Assembly (NCBI RefSeq): GCF_004682045.1
Contig: NZ_QUZT01000023.1
Coordinates: 1 to 64,000, forward strand
DNA from: Pseudomonas nabeulensis
GTDB taxonomy: Bacteria; Pseudomonadota; Gammaproteobacteria; Pseudomonadales; Pseudomonadaceae
Reading direction: 5' to 3'
Length of the DNA stretch: 64,000 nucleotides
The position numbers and the translations under genes were made by a program. The notes beneath the pieces were generated by a model. The model saw only the letters and a program-made list of their open reading frames with translations. It made no database searches and had not been told where the DNA came from. Positions 25,054 to 34,021 of the stretch are shown here, piece by piece. The first letter of the stretch is position 1. Each line of letters begins with the position of its first letter.

Positions 25054-27264
25054 ATGAGCGATTCTCCGCAAAAACTGACCCCTGTACATCACCATGGCCA
25101 CGGCGGCGCGTGCTGTTCCGGTACGCCCGCCCCGGCGCTGGTGCAACTGAACGACGCCCCCACTGCGGGCTCACGCCTGAGCACTTTCCGCATCGAAGCC
25201 ATGGACTGCCCCACCGAGCAGACGCTGATCCAGAACAAACTGGGCAAGCTCGCCGGTGTGCAGCAGCTGGAATTCAACCTGATCAACCGCATCCTCGGCG
25301 TCACCCACGACCTGCCGAGCACCGCGCCGATCATCGACGCGATCAAATCCATCGGCATGCAGGCCGACCCCATTGAAGAGGGTGCCCCTGCCGCCGCGCC
25401 ACCGGCGAAGAAACACTGGTGGCCGCTGGCGTTGTCCGGTGTGGGGGCGCTGGCCGCTGAAGTGCTGCACTTCACCAGCGCCGCGCCGACGTGGGTGATC
25501 GCCGTGGTCGCACTGGTATCGATCCTCAGCGGCGGCCTCACCACCTATAAAAAGGGCTGGATTGCCCTCAAGAACCTCAACCTGAACATCAACGCGTTGA
25601 TGAGCATCGCCGTGACCGGTGCGGTGCTCATCGGCCAATGGCCGGAAGCGGCGATGGTGATGTTCCTGTTCACCGTGGCCGAGCTGATCGAAGCCAAGTC
25701 CCTGGACCGTGCACGCAACGCCATCAGCGGCTTGATGCAGATGACCCCGGAGCAGGCCACGGTGCGCCAGGCCGATGGTTCGTGGGCTGAAATGGAAGTG
25801 AAAAGCATTGATTTGGGCGCCATCGTGCGGGTAAAGCCCGGTGAACGCATCGGCCTGGACGGTGAAGTCACCGCAGGCCAGTCCACCATCGATCAAGCGC
25901 CGATCACCGGCGAAAGCCTGCCGATTGAGAAGACCGTGGGCGATAAAGTCTTCGCCGGCACGATCAACCAGGCTGGCGCCCTGGAATACACAGTCACCGC
26001 TGCCGCCAACAACTCCACCCTGGCGCGGATCATCCACGCCGTGGAGCAGGCCCAGGGTGCACGGGCACCGACCCAACGTTTTGTCGACAGCTTTTCGAAG
26101 ATCTACACCCCAGTGGTATTCCTGTTTGCCCTCGGCGTGGCGCTGATCCCGCCGCTGTTCATGGCCGGTGCGTGGTTCGACTGGATCTACCGCGCCCTGG
26201 TGTTGCTGGTGGTCGCCTGCCCGTGTGCGCTGGTGATCTCCACCCCGGTCACCATCGTCAGCGGCCTGGCGGCGGCGGCGCGCAAAGGCATCCTGATCAA
26301 AGGCGGCGTGTACCTGGAGGGCGGTTACAAACTCGACTACCTGGCCCTCGACAAGACCGGCACCATCACCCACGGCAAACCGGTGCAAACCGACTACCTG
26401 GCGCTGTTTCCGACGGTTGAGGACAGCGCGCCAGCCCTGGCGGCCAGTTTGGCCGGGCGTTCCGATCACCCGGTGTCGCTGGCCATCGCCAACGCGGCTG
26501 TGGATAAAAACCTGCCGACTCACGTTGTGGATAACTTCGAGGCGCTGGCCGGTCGCGGTGTGCGGGGCGATATCAACGGCGAAACCTACCACCTGGGCAA
26601 CCATCGCCTGGTGGAAGACCTCGGTCTGTGCTCACCGGCGCTGGAAGAAAAACTCTTCGCCCTGGAGAAACAAGGTAAATCCGTGGTGCTGTTGCTCGAC
26701 AAATCCGGCCCGCTGGCCCTGTTCGCCGTGGCCGACACGGTCAAGGACAGCAGCCGCGAAGCCATCCAGCAACTGCACGAGTTGGGCATCAAGACCCTGA
26801 TGCTCACCGGCGACAACACCCACACCGCCCAGGCCATCGCCGCTCAGGTTGGCATCGACCAGGCCCAGGGCGACCTGTTGCCCACCGACAAACTGCAAGC
26901 CATCGAAACCCTTTACGGCCAAGGCCATCGCGTCGGCATGGTCGGCGACGGCATCAACGACGCCCCGGCCCTGGCCCGCGCCGAGATTGGTTTTGCCATG
27001 GCCGCAGCGGGCACCGACACGGCCATCGAGACCGCCGACGTGGCGCTGATGGATGACGACTTGCGCAAGATTCCGGCATTCATTCGGTTGTCGCGACAAA
27101 CGTCGAGTATCCTCAAGCAGAACATCGCCCTGGCGTTGGTGATCAAGGCGATCTTTCTGGTGGTCACCTTCCTGGGCCTGGCCACCATGTGGATGGCGGT
27201 GTTTGCCGACATGGGCGTGGCCCTGCTGGTGGTGTTCAATGGCCTGCGCCTGCTGCGCAAATAG
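25054..27264 (+). CDS. cadA: Heavy-metal-translocating P1B-type ATPase (Cd/Zn/Pb efflux)
   Basis: 736 residues. The N-terminus is histidine- and cysteine-rich (VHHHGHGGACC), followed by one heavy-metal-associated domain with MDCPTE in place of the usual CxxC. The membrane CPC motif is at residues 389-391 and the phosphorylated aspartate is Asp433 in DKTGTITHG; TGES and MVGDGINDAPALA are the actuator and hinge motifs. CPC with this N-terminus fits the Zn/Cd/Pb export group. Divergent from cadR and probably controlled by it. A LysR gene starts 17 bp downstream but belongs to the phosphonate locus. Confidence 0.93.
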   Translation: MSDSPQKLTPVHHHGHGGACCSGTPAPALVQLNDAPTAGSRLSTFRIEAMDCPTEQTLIQNKLGKLAGVQQLEFNLINRILGVTHDLPSTAPIIDAIKSIGMQADPIEEGAPAAAPPAKKHWWPLALSGVGALAAEVLHFTSAAPTWVIAVVALVSILSGGLTTYKKGWIALKNLNLNINALMSIAVTGAVLIGQWPEAAMVMFLFTVAELIEAKSLDRARNAISGLMQMTPEQATVRQADGSWAEMEVKSIDLGAIVRVKPGERIGLDGEVTAGQSTIDQAPITGESLPIEKTVGDKVFAGTINQAGALEYTVTAAANNSTLARIIHAVEQAQGARAPTQRFVDSFSKIYTPVVFLFALGVALIPPLFMAGAWFDWIYRALVLLVVACPCALVISTPVTIVSGLAAAARKGILIKGGVYLEGGYKLDYLALDKTGTITHGKPVQTDYLALFPTVEDSAPALAASLAGRSDHPVSLAIANAAVDKNLPTHVVDNFEALAGRGVRGDINGETYHLGNHRLVEDLGLCSPALEEKLFALEKQGKSVVLLLDKSGPLALFAVADTVKDSSREAIQQLHELGIKTLMLTGDNTHTAQAIAAQVGIDQAQGDLLPTDKLQAIETLYGQGHRVGMVGDGINDAPALARAEIGFAMAAAGTDTAIETADVALMDDDLRKIPAFIRLSRQTSSILKQNIALALVIKAIFLVVTFLGLATMWMAVFADMGVALLVVFNGLRLLRK

Positions 27265-27280
27265 ACGATGAGAGGATGGT

Positions 27281-28144
27281 GTGCTGAGTGCCGAGCTAAA
27301 GGCTTTTTTCATGGTCGCCCGCCTGGGCAGCATTACCCAGGCGGCGAAAAAACTCGGCCTGAGCCAGCCCACCGTCACCACCCAGATTCGCAACCTGGAA
27401 AGCCAATACGGCGTTGAACTGTTCTACCGCGGCGGCCGTCGCCTCACGGTCAGCGACGACGGTGCGCGGCTGCTGCCGATGGTCAAGGCGCTGTTGCAGC
27501 AGGAAGCGGATATCGAGTTTTTCCTGCGTAACAGCGGTCAGGTCCAGGGCGCGTTGAGGATTGCGGCGACGGCGCCGTATTACATCCTGGATCTGGTCAA
27601 AACCTTTCGTGAACGCCTGCCCCACGTGGAAGTGTCGGTGGAAATCGGCAACTCCCAGCAGGTGCTGGAAGCGCTGGATGATTACCGCGTCGATGTGGCC
27701 GCGTCTTCGCAATTGCTGGAAGACCCACGGTTGATCCGTCGCGTATTGGGCACCGATCCGCTGGTGCTGGCGGTGCATCGCAATCATCCACTGGCCAAGC
27801 TCGACCATGTACCGCTGAGTGCCTTGGCCGGGCACACCTTGTTGATGCGCGAGGCGGGTTCGACCACGCGGCGGTTGACGGAAGATCTGTTACAGGGCGC
27901 TAACGTGAGCTACGGGCCCCTGTTGGAAATCGGCAGCCGTGAGTCGATTCGCGAGGCGGTGTTGCGCAATATCGGCATCAGCATTATTGCGCGGCAGGAA
28001 GTGCCCCATGACCCGCAGTTGCGGGTGCTGACCATCGAAAATGCGCCGCAGATTCCGGAGTACTTGTACTGCCTCAAGGAAAGAAAGTCGGCCCGGTTGC
28101 CGGCGGCGTTTCTGGGGTTGGCGCAGGAAATGTCGCCGATCTAG
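27281..28144 (+). CDS. LysR-family regulator of the aminophosphonate locus
   Basis: 287 residues starting at GTG (27281) with AGAGGA upstream. The N-terminal winged helix-turn-helix is LGSITQAAKKLGLSQPTVTTQ; the rest is a periplasmic-binding-protein-like effector domain (LRIAATAPYYILDLVKTF). A distinct LysR subfamily accompanies aminoethylphosphonate uptake genes in pseudomonads, and this gene lies just upstream of such a transporter in the same direction, which is the main reason for the call. It could also read through from cadA. The effector is unknown. Confidence 0.8.
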   Translation: MLSAELKAFFMVARLGSITQAAKKLGLSQPTVTTQIRNLESQYGVELFYRGGRRLTVSDDGARLLPMVKALLQQEADIEFFLRNSGQVQGALRIAATAPYYILDLVKTFRERLPHVEVSVEIGNSQQVLEALDDYRVDVAASSQLLEDPRLIRRVLGTDPLVLAVHRNHPLAKLDHVPLSALAGHTLLMREAGSTTRRLTEDLLQGANVSYGPLLEIGSRESIREAVLRNIGISIIARQEVPHDPQLRVLTIENAPQIPEYLYCLKERKSARLPAAFLGLAQEMSPI

Positions 28145-28169
28145 GTTTTGGGTTGGCGGTTAGGGCCTC

Positions 28170-28233
28170 ATCGGGGGCAAGCCCCCTCCCACAGGGGAAC
28201 GCATTCCAATGTGGGAGGGGGCTTGCCCCCGAT
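28170..28233. repeat. REP pair, group I, outward-facing arrangement
   Basis: Inverse arm first (ATCGGGGGCAAGCCCCCTCC), forward arm second, with a short spacer of about 17 bases. It lies between the LysR gene and the ABC transporter genes. Confidence 0.88.
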
Positions 28234-28365
28234 AGCGGTAGTGCAGGCACCACACCTCTGTAACCCAAATCCACCAATACCACTATCACCCGCTTTTGCC
28301 TTCCTGCCACATGAGCGACGCATTCCCTCCCTAGCATGGCCTTCATCCGTTTGATGAGGTGTCCC

Positions 28366-29430
28366 ATGAACACAGCCCTGACCCAACCCAGCGCGCCGAT
28401 GAAGGTGCGCAATGTCCAGAAGCGCTTCGGTGCGTTTACTGCACTGGACAACGTCTCCCTGGACGTCGCTGCCGGCGAGCTGGTGTGCCTGCTGGGCCCG
28501 TCGGGCTGCGGCAAGACCACCCTGTTGCGCTGCATCGCCGGCCTGGAGCGCCAGGACAGCGGTGAGCTTTACCTCGGCGAGCGTGACGTTTCCCTACTGC
28601 CGCCCCAGGCGCGGGACTACGGCATCCTGTTCCAGTCCTACGCGCTGTTTCCCAACCTCACTGTTGAAGCGAACATCGGCTACGGCCTCACCGGCACTGG
28701 CCGCGATGAAGTGCGCAAGCGCGTCGGGCAGATGCTGGAACTGGTGGGCCTGGCGGGCAGCGAAAAGAAATACCCCGGCCAACTCTCCGGCGGCCAGCAA
28801 CAACGTGTGGCCCTGGCCCGTGCGTTGGCGCCGGCACCTTCATTGCTGTTGTTGGACGAACCGATGTCGGCCCTCGATGCTCGCGTGCGTGAGCATCTGT
28901 GCACCGAGCTGCGCCAACTGCAACGCCGCCTGGGCATCACCACGCTGATGGTCACCCACAACCAGGACGAGGCCATGTTGATGGCCGACCGAATCGCCGT
29001 GATGAACAACGGCAAGGTCGAGCAATACGCCACCCCTCAAGAGATCTACGACCGCCCGGCCACCCCGTTCGTGGCGGAGTTTGTCGGCCAGGGTAACTGG
29101 CTGCCGTTCAGCCGCAACAGTGCCAGCCACGCCCAGGTCGGCGGGATGAACCTGCGCCTGGCGGACGATGCCGGCGTGGCCAAGTCCGGGCGCCTGTTCT
29201 GCCGCCCGGAAGCCATCAGCGTCAACCCGCCGGTGCATGAAGAAAACCTGTTCCCGGCCAAGGTCCACGAGATCACCTTCCTCGGCAACCGCTGCCGCAT
29301 GAGCTTCGAACTGGAGCACCTGCCCGGCCATCCGCTGTTGGCCGAGCTGGCGCCGGAAGCCATGCCGCGCCTGGGCGCCCAAGACATCTGGGTCGCCTTG
29401 CCGCCGCGCAGCCTGCAGGTGTTTGCCTGA
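28366..29430 (+). CDS. ABC transporter ATP-binding protein, 2-aminoethylphosphonate type
   Basis: 354 residues from the ATG at 28366 with TGAGGTG upstream. Walker A is LGPSGCGKTTLLR, the signature is LSGGQQQRVALARAL, Walker B is LLLLDEPMSALDAR, and VTHNQDEAM is the switch histidine. A C-terminal TOBE-like region follows (about 260-354). This is the spermidine/iron/phosphonate importer class (PotA/FbpC-like). Its grouping with the permease, binding protein and phosphonate-type enzymes identifies it as the ATPase of the AEP-type importer (PhnT or AepXVW family). The permease gene begins one base after its stop. Confidence 0.88.
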   Translation: MNTALTQPSAPMKVRNVQKRFGAFTALDNVSLDVAAGELVCLLGPSGCGKTTLLRCIAGLERQDSGELYLGERDVSLLPPQARDYGILFQSYALFPNLTVEANIGYGLTGTGRDEVRKRVGQMLELVGLAGSEKKYPGQLSGGQQQRVALARALAPAPSLLLLDEPMSALDARVREHLCTELRQLQRRLGITTLMVTHNQDEAMLMADRIAVMNNGKVEQYATPQEIYDRPATPFVAEFVGQGNWLPFSRNSASHAQVGGMNLRLADDAGVAKSGRLFCRPEAISVNPPVHEENLFPAKVHEITFLGNRCRMSFELEHLPGHPLLAELAPEAMPRLGAQDIWVALPPRSLQVFA

Positions 29431-29431
29431 G

Positions 29432-31144
29432 ATGGCCGCTGTCATGACCTTGCCTGCAACGCGCCAGGTGTCCCGTGCAGAACTCGGCGACCGTCTCTTC
29501 GTGGTGGGCGGCAAACTGCTTTGGCTGTGCCTGTTGAGCGTGGCCGTGTTGCTGCCGTTGCTGGCGATCTTCTGGCGCGGTTTCAGCAGCGAAGCCGGGC
29601 AGGGCGGCGGCCTGGTTGCCGCACGCGAGCTGGTGACCAGCGCCAACTTCCACTGGCTGGTGGGCAATAGCCTGAAAGTCTCCCTCAGCGTCGCGGCCAT
29701 CGTCGTACCGCTGGCCTACCTGTTTGCCTACGCCCTGCAACGCACGCTGATCCCCGGCAAGGCGATCTGGCGCGGGATGTCGCTGCTGCCGCTGATGGCA
29801 CCGTCGATGCTGCCGGGTATTGCGTTGGTGTACCTGTTCGGCAATCAGGGCCTGTTGCGCGGGTTGCTCTCGGAAAATATCTACGGCTTCTGGGGCATTG
29901 TGCTGGGGGAGGTGATCTACACCTTCCCACACGCCTTGATGATTTTGCTGTCGGCGCTGTCCTTGGCGGATGCGCGGCTGTTCGATGCGGCGTCGAGCAT
30001 GGGCGCCAGCCCGGCCAAAGCGTTTCGCAGCATTACCTGGCCGGCCACGCGCCAGGCGGTATTCGCCGCGTTCTGTCTGGTGTTCACTTTGACCATCACC
30101 GACTTCGGCGTGCCTGTTGTCGTCGGCGGCGATTACCAGGTGCTGGCGCTGGAGGCCTACAAGGCCGTGGTCGGCCAGCAACAGTTCGGTCGCGGTGCGC
30201 TGATCGGCATGGTGTTGCTGTTGCCGGCGCTGTTCAGCTTTGGCGTCGACGCGTGGCTGCGTCGGCGTCATGGCGATGCGATGAGTGGCCGTGCGCAAGT
30301 GTTCCAGCCGGTGCCGTCACGGGTCAGAGATGGCTGCTATCTGGCCATCGTGTTGTTGATCTGCGCGGTGTTGCTGTCGGTGTTCGGCATGGCGGTGTAT
30401 TCGTCGCTGGTGAAGTTCTGGCCGTACAACCTGTCGCTGTCCCTCGCTCACTACCAGTTCGAAGACACCGCCGGCGGCGGCTGGCTGGCCTATCGCAACA
30501 GCCTGACCATGGCCCTGTGCACGGCGTTGATCGGCAGCGTGCTGATCTTCACCGGCGCCTATCTGATGGAAAAGACCAAGACCCAGAAAGGCCTGAACCT
30601 GGCCCTGCGCATGCTCAGCTTCGTGCCGATGGCCGTGCCGGGGTTGGTGCTGGGCCTGGGCTACGTGTTCTTTTTCAACCTCAACGGCAACCCGCTGCAT
30701 GTGTTCTACGGCACCATGACCCTGCTGGTGGTGTGCACCATTGCGCACTATTCGACCACCGCACAAATGACCGCCACCACGGCCCTGCGCCAGTTGGACG
30801 CCGAGTTCGAAGCCGCCGCGCTGTCCCTCAAGGCGCCGCTGTACCGGCATTACTTGAAAGTCACGGTGCCGATCTGCCTGCCGGCGCTGCTGGACATCGT
30901 GCGCTACCTGTTCGTGTCGGCGATGACCACCGTGTCCGCCGCGATCTTCCTCTACAGCCCCGACACCATCCTCGCCGCCGTCGCCGTGTTGAACATGGAC
31001 GACGCCGGCAACGTGGGCGGTGCGGCGGCGATGTCGACCCTGATCCTGTTCACCTCAGCCGGCGTTTCGCTGCTGCTGGCGTGGGCCTCACGTGGCGCGT
31101 TGCGCCGCTCCCAAGCCTGGCGCCAGAGCGCGCCGGGCCAATAA
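29432..31144 (+). CDS. ABC transporter permease, 2-aminoethylphosphonate type (fused double permease)
   Basis: 570 residues from the ATG at 29432, one base after the preceding stop; a TTG nine bases earlier would overlap. The protein contains two tandem inner-membrane permease halves with about twelve helices, each with an EAA-type loop (DAASSMGASPAKAFRSITWP and EAAALSLKAPLYRHYLKVTV). This fused form is typical of FbpB/PhnU2-type importers. It would form the membrane channel with the ATPase just upstream and the binding protein just downstream. Confidence 0.88.
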   Translation: MAAVMTLPATRQVSRAELGDRLFVVGGKLLWLCLLSVAVLLPLLAIFWRGFSSEAGQGGGLVAARELVTSANFHWLVGNSLKVSLSVAAIVVPLAYLFAYALQRTLIPGKAIWRGMSLLPLMAPSMLPGIALVYLFGNQGLLRGLLSENIYGFWGIVLGEVIYTFPHALMILLSALSLADARLFDAASSMGASPAKAFRSITWPATRQAVFAAFCLVFTLTITDFGVPVVVGGDYQVLALEAYKAVVGQQQFGRGALIGMVLLLPALFSFGVDAWLRRRHGDAMSGRAQVFQPVPSRVRDGCYLAIVLLICAVLLSVFGMAVYSSLVKFWPYNLSLSLAHYQFEDTAGGGWLAYRNSLTMALCTALIGSVLIFTGAYLMEKTKTQKGLNLALRMLSFVPMAVPGLVLGLGYVFFFNLNGNPLHVFYGTMTLLVVCTIAHYSTTAQMTATTALRQLDAEFEAAALSLKAPLYRHYLKVTVPICLPALLDIVRYLFVSAMTTVSAAIFLYSPDTILAAVAVLNMDDAGNVGGAAAMSTLILFTSAGVSLLLAWASRGALRRSQAWRQSAPGQ

Positions 31145-31168
31145 ATCCATCCTTGAAGGAGGTGTTAA

Positions 31169-32191
31169 ATGTTCAAGCCCCTGGCGCTGGTCGCTGCCGT
31201 ACTGTCTGCATTCAGCCTGAATGCCTTCGCCAAGACCGACCTCACCGTGTACACGGCCCTCGAAGCCGAGCAGTTGAAGACCTACAAAAAGGCCTTCGAG
31301 CAGGCCAACCCGGATATCGAGATCAAATGGGTGCGTGACTCCACCGGCATCATCACCGCCAAGCTGCTGGCCGAGAAAGATCGCCCGCAAGCCGATGCCG
31401 TGTGGGGCCTGGCCGCCTCCAGCCTGGCGATCCTCGACCAGCAAGGCATGCTGGACAACTACGCGCCGAAGGACCTGGACAAGATCGGCAAGAACTACCG
31501 TGACCCCGCGAACCCACCGGCCTGGGTCGGCATGGACGTGTGGGCCGCCACTATCTGCTTCAACAGCGTCGAAGCCGAAAAACAGGGCCTGACCAAGCCG
31601 GTGAGCTGGCAAGACCTGACCAAGCCTGAGTACAAGGGCAAGATCGTGATGCCCAACCCGGCCTCGTCCGGCACCGGTTTCCTGGACGTAAGCGCCTGGT
31701 TGCAGACCTACGGCGAGAAGCAGGGCTGGCAGTACATGGACGACCTGCACCAGAACATCGGCCAGTACGTGCACTCCGGCTCCAAGCCGTGCAAGTTGGC
31801 CGCGTCCGGTGAGTTCCCGATTGGTATTTCCTTCGAATACCCGGCGGTGCAGTTGAAACGCCAAGGTGCGCCGCTGGACATCATCCTGCCAAAAGAAGGC
31901 CTGGGCTGGGACATCGAAGCCACCGCCGTGATGAAGGGCACCGCCCACGCCGAGGCGGCGAAAAAGCTCGCTGACTTCTCCGCCAGCGCAGCGGCCATGG
32001 ACCTGTACAAGGACAACTTTGCCGTGCTCGCCCAGCCGGGGATTGCCAAGCCACAGACCGAATTGCCAGCGGACTACGAGCAGCGCTTGATCAAGAATGA
32101 CTTTGCCTGGGCCTCGAAGAATCGCGACAGCATTTTGACTGAATGGCGTAAGCGGTATGACGGGAAGTCGGAGAAGGTGGCGGGTCAGTAA
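31169..32191 (+). CDS. Substrate-binding protein, 2-aminoethylphosphonate type
   Basis: 340 residues with a very strong ribosome site (GAAGGAGGTG). A signal peptide of about 21 residues (ending NAFA) leads to a mature protein beginning KTDLTVYTALEAEQLKTYKK. The blocks DSTGIITAKLLAEKD, ADAVWGLAASS and PNPASSGTGFLDVSAW mark the Fe3+/AEP-type (PhnS2, AepX-like) periplasmic binding proteins. AepX of P. putida binds 2-aminoethylphosphonate with high affinity; transfer of that substrate to this protein is inference. It is separated from the downstream enzymes by a REPIN. Confidence 0.88.
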   Translation: MFKPLALVAAVLSAFSLNAFAKTDLTVYTALEAEQLKTYKKAFEQANPDIEIKWVRDSTGIITAKLLAEKDRPQADAVWGLAASSLAILDQQGMLDNYAPKDLDKIGKNYRDPANPPAWVGMDVWAATICFNSVEAEKQGLTKPVSWQDLTKPEYKGKIVMPNPASSGTGFLDVSAWLQTYGEKQGWQYMDDLHQNIGQYVHSGSKPCKLAASGEFPIGISFEYPAVQLKRQGAPLDIILPKEGLGWDIEATAVMKGTAHAEAAKKLADFSASAAAMDLYKDNFAVLAQPGIAKPQTELPADYEQRLIKNDFAWASKNRDSILTEWRKRYDGKSEKVAGQ

Positions 32192-32216
32192 GGTTTTCGT
32201 TAGGGCTGATGGCCTC

Positions 32217-32305
32217 ATCGGGGGCAAGCCCCCTCCCACACTGACTGTATTCACAGAATCAGATATGTGAATGCATTCAAATGTGGGAGGGGGCTTGCCC
32301 CCGAT
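32217..32305. repeat. REP pair, group I, outward-facing, within the aminophosphonate locus
   Basis: Inverse arm at the left, forward arm at the right, about 40 bases between them. It separates the binding-protein gene from the FAD oxidoreductase gene and ends 28 bases before the latter's ATG. Confidence 0.88.
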
Positions 32306-32333
32306 AGTGGCCTCAAATTCAGGACATCACTAC

Positions 32334-33467
32334 ATGACACACCACAGCGACCTACTCATCATCGGCGCCGGCATCCTCGGCCTGTCCCACGCCTACGCCG
32401 CCGCCAAACGCGGGCTCAAGGTCAAGGTCTTCGAGCGCAGCGCCACGCCGCTGGGGGCTTCCGTGCGCAACTTCGGCCAGGCCCTGGTCACCGGCCAACC
32501 GCCCGGACCGATGCTCGACCTGGCGCGGGAAAGCCGTGAAATCTGGGGCCACTGGGCCCAGGTCGCGGGCCTGCAACTCAAGCGCAACGGCGCCTATTTA
32601 TTCGCCCGCACCGAAGCCGAAGAGCATCTGCTGGAAGCCTTCTGCGCCGGTCGCGCCCAGGAATACGGCTACAACGTCGAACTGCTGCAAGGCGCGGCGA
32701 TGAAGGATTTATACGGCGGCCAGTTCCGCCATCACCGCGCCGCCTTGCACGGCAAGGACGATCAGCAACTGTATTCGCGCGAAGCGATCCCCGCGTTGAT
32801 CAACTACCTGCGCGATGAGTTGAAGGTGGAGTTTCACTTTTCCACGCTGGTGCGCGATGTGGAGCCAGGCTGGGTACACAGCACGGCTGGCAGCTTTCGC
32901 GGCGAGCACATCATCGTCTGCTCCGGCCACGACTACCAAACCCTGCTGGCGGACGCGATGGCTGAACTCAACCCGAGTATCTGCCGCCTGCAAATGCTGC
33001 GTGCACGTCCCGTGGTGAACCTCAATCTGCAGCATGCCTTGCTCACCGGCCTGAGCTGCGTGCACTACGGCGCCTTTGCCGACTTGCCCGAAGCGGCGTC
33101 GGTGCAGGCGCAGATCCTGCGTGAAACGCCGCACCTGCATGAACACGGCATTCACCTGCTAATTAGCCCGACGCCCCATGGCGAGCTGATCATCGGCGAC
33201 TCCCATGACTACGGCAGCGATGCCTCGCCGTTCAATGCCGAGCAGGTCGACGACTGGATGATCGAACTGGCCGAGCAGACCCTGGGATGCAAGATCCAGG
33301 TGGTGGAGCGTTGGCAGGGTGTCTACGGCTCACGCGGACCGGGGCCATTCTCGTTCGTGCGCGCCGCGCCGGGGGTGAGTGCGGCGTTGATGCATACCGG
33401 CGTGGGCATGAGCGTCGGGCCGGCAATGGCCGAGCGCAATATCAGCGCGTTGTGGGGAGCGGTGTGA
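32334..33467 (+). CDS. FAD-dependent oxidoreductase of the phosphonate-associated type (TIGR03364-like)
   Basis: 377 residues from the ATG at 32334, with AGGA nine bases upstream; the longer frame would read through a REP. The dinucleotide-binding motif is DLLIIGAGILGLSHAYAAAK, followed by RSATPLGASVRNFGQALVTG, which is characteristic of the phosphonate-linked DAO subgroup. Members are thought to deaminate aminophosphonates such as AEP, its N-methyl or hydroxy forms, oxidatively. The C-terminal GYSRGPGPF-like block here reads GVYGSRGPGPFSFVRAAPGV. Its stop overlaps the start of the HD-oxygenase gene (TGATG), showing translational coupling. Confidence 0.85.
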   Translation: MTHHSDLLIIGAGILGLSHAYAAAKRGLKVKVFERSATPLGASVRNFGQALVTGQPPGPMLDLARESREIWGHWAQVAGLQLKRNGAYLFARTEAEEHLLEAFCAGRAQEYGYNVELLQGAAMKDLYGGQFRHHRAALHGKDDQQLYSREAIPALINYLRDELKVEFHFSTLVRDVEPGWVHSTAGSFRGEHIIVCSGHDYQTLLADAMAELNPSICRLQMLRARPVVNLNLQHALLTGLSCVHYGAFADLPEAASVQAQILRETPHLHEHGIHLLISPTPHGELIIGDSHDYGSDASPFNAEQVDDWMIELAEQTLGCKIQVVERWQGVYGSRGPGPFSFVRAAPGVSAALMHTGVGMSVGPAMAERNISALWGAV

Positions 33468-34021
33468 TGAGCCCGGAACAGGCGATTGCCGATGTGTTCG
33501 GCCTGTACGAGCAGTACGGCAGGGCGGACTACATCGGCGAGCCGGTGTCGCAGATCGAGCATATGTCCCAGGCCGCGCAACGGGCGATGGCCGAGGGCTT
33601 TGATGATGAAGTGGTGCTGGCGGCGTTTTTCCACGATATCGGGCACCTTTGCGGCCACGGCGAGGAAAACATGGGCGGTTATGGCGTGGTCAGCCATGAG
33701 CGGCTCGGAGCGGATTATCTGCGCCGTGCTGGATTCAGCGAGCGCATGGCCAAACTGGTGGAGTATCACGTGCAGGCCAAGCGTTACCTGACGTTCAGCC
33801 AGCCGGACTACTACGCTCGCTTGAGCGAAGCCAGCCGCCGCACCCTGGGTTACCAGGGCGGCGTGATGAGTGCCGCAGAGGCTTATGCATTCGAACAGGA
33901 CCCGCTGTGCGCCGTGAGCTTGCGCATGCGTTACTGGGATGAGCATGCCAAGGAAATGCAGGTGCCGCTACTCGACCTTGAAGGGCTCAAGGCCAAGGCG
34001 CGGCGGTTGCTGGCGGCCTAG
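33467..34021 (+). CDS. HD-domain protein of phosphonate operons, putative PhnZ-type di-iron oxygenase
   Basis: 184 residues. The motif DYIGEPVSQIEH (Tyr22, Glu25, His32) matches the Tyr/Glu substrate gate and first iron ligand of PhnZ. His56-Asp57 (FFHDIGH), His77, His101 and Asp158 (YWDEHAK) supply the other ligands of a mixed-valent di-iron HD oxygenase. PhnZ cleaves the C-P bond of 1-hydroxy-2-aminoethylphosphonate; the same fold also serves TmpB. No PhnY-like hydroxylase gene is in the window, so the real substrate is open. Its stop codon TAG shares CTAG with the stop of the convergent GTPase gene. Confidence 0.82.
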   Translation: MSPEQAIADVFGLYEQYGRADYIGEPVSQIEHMSQAAQRAMAEGFDDEVVLAAFFHDIGHLCGHGEENMGGYGVVSHERLGADYLRRAGFSERMAKLVEYHVQAKRYLTFSQPDYYARLSEASRRTLGYQGGVMSAAEAYAFEQDPLCAVSLRMRYWDEHAKEMQVPLLDLEGLKAKARRLLAA

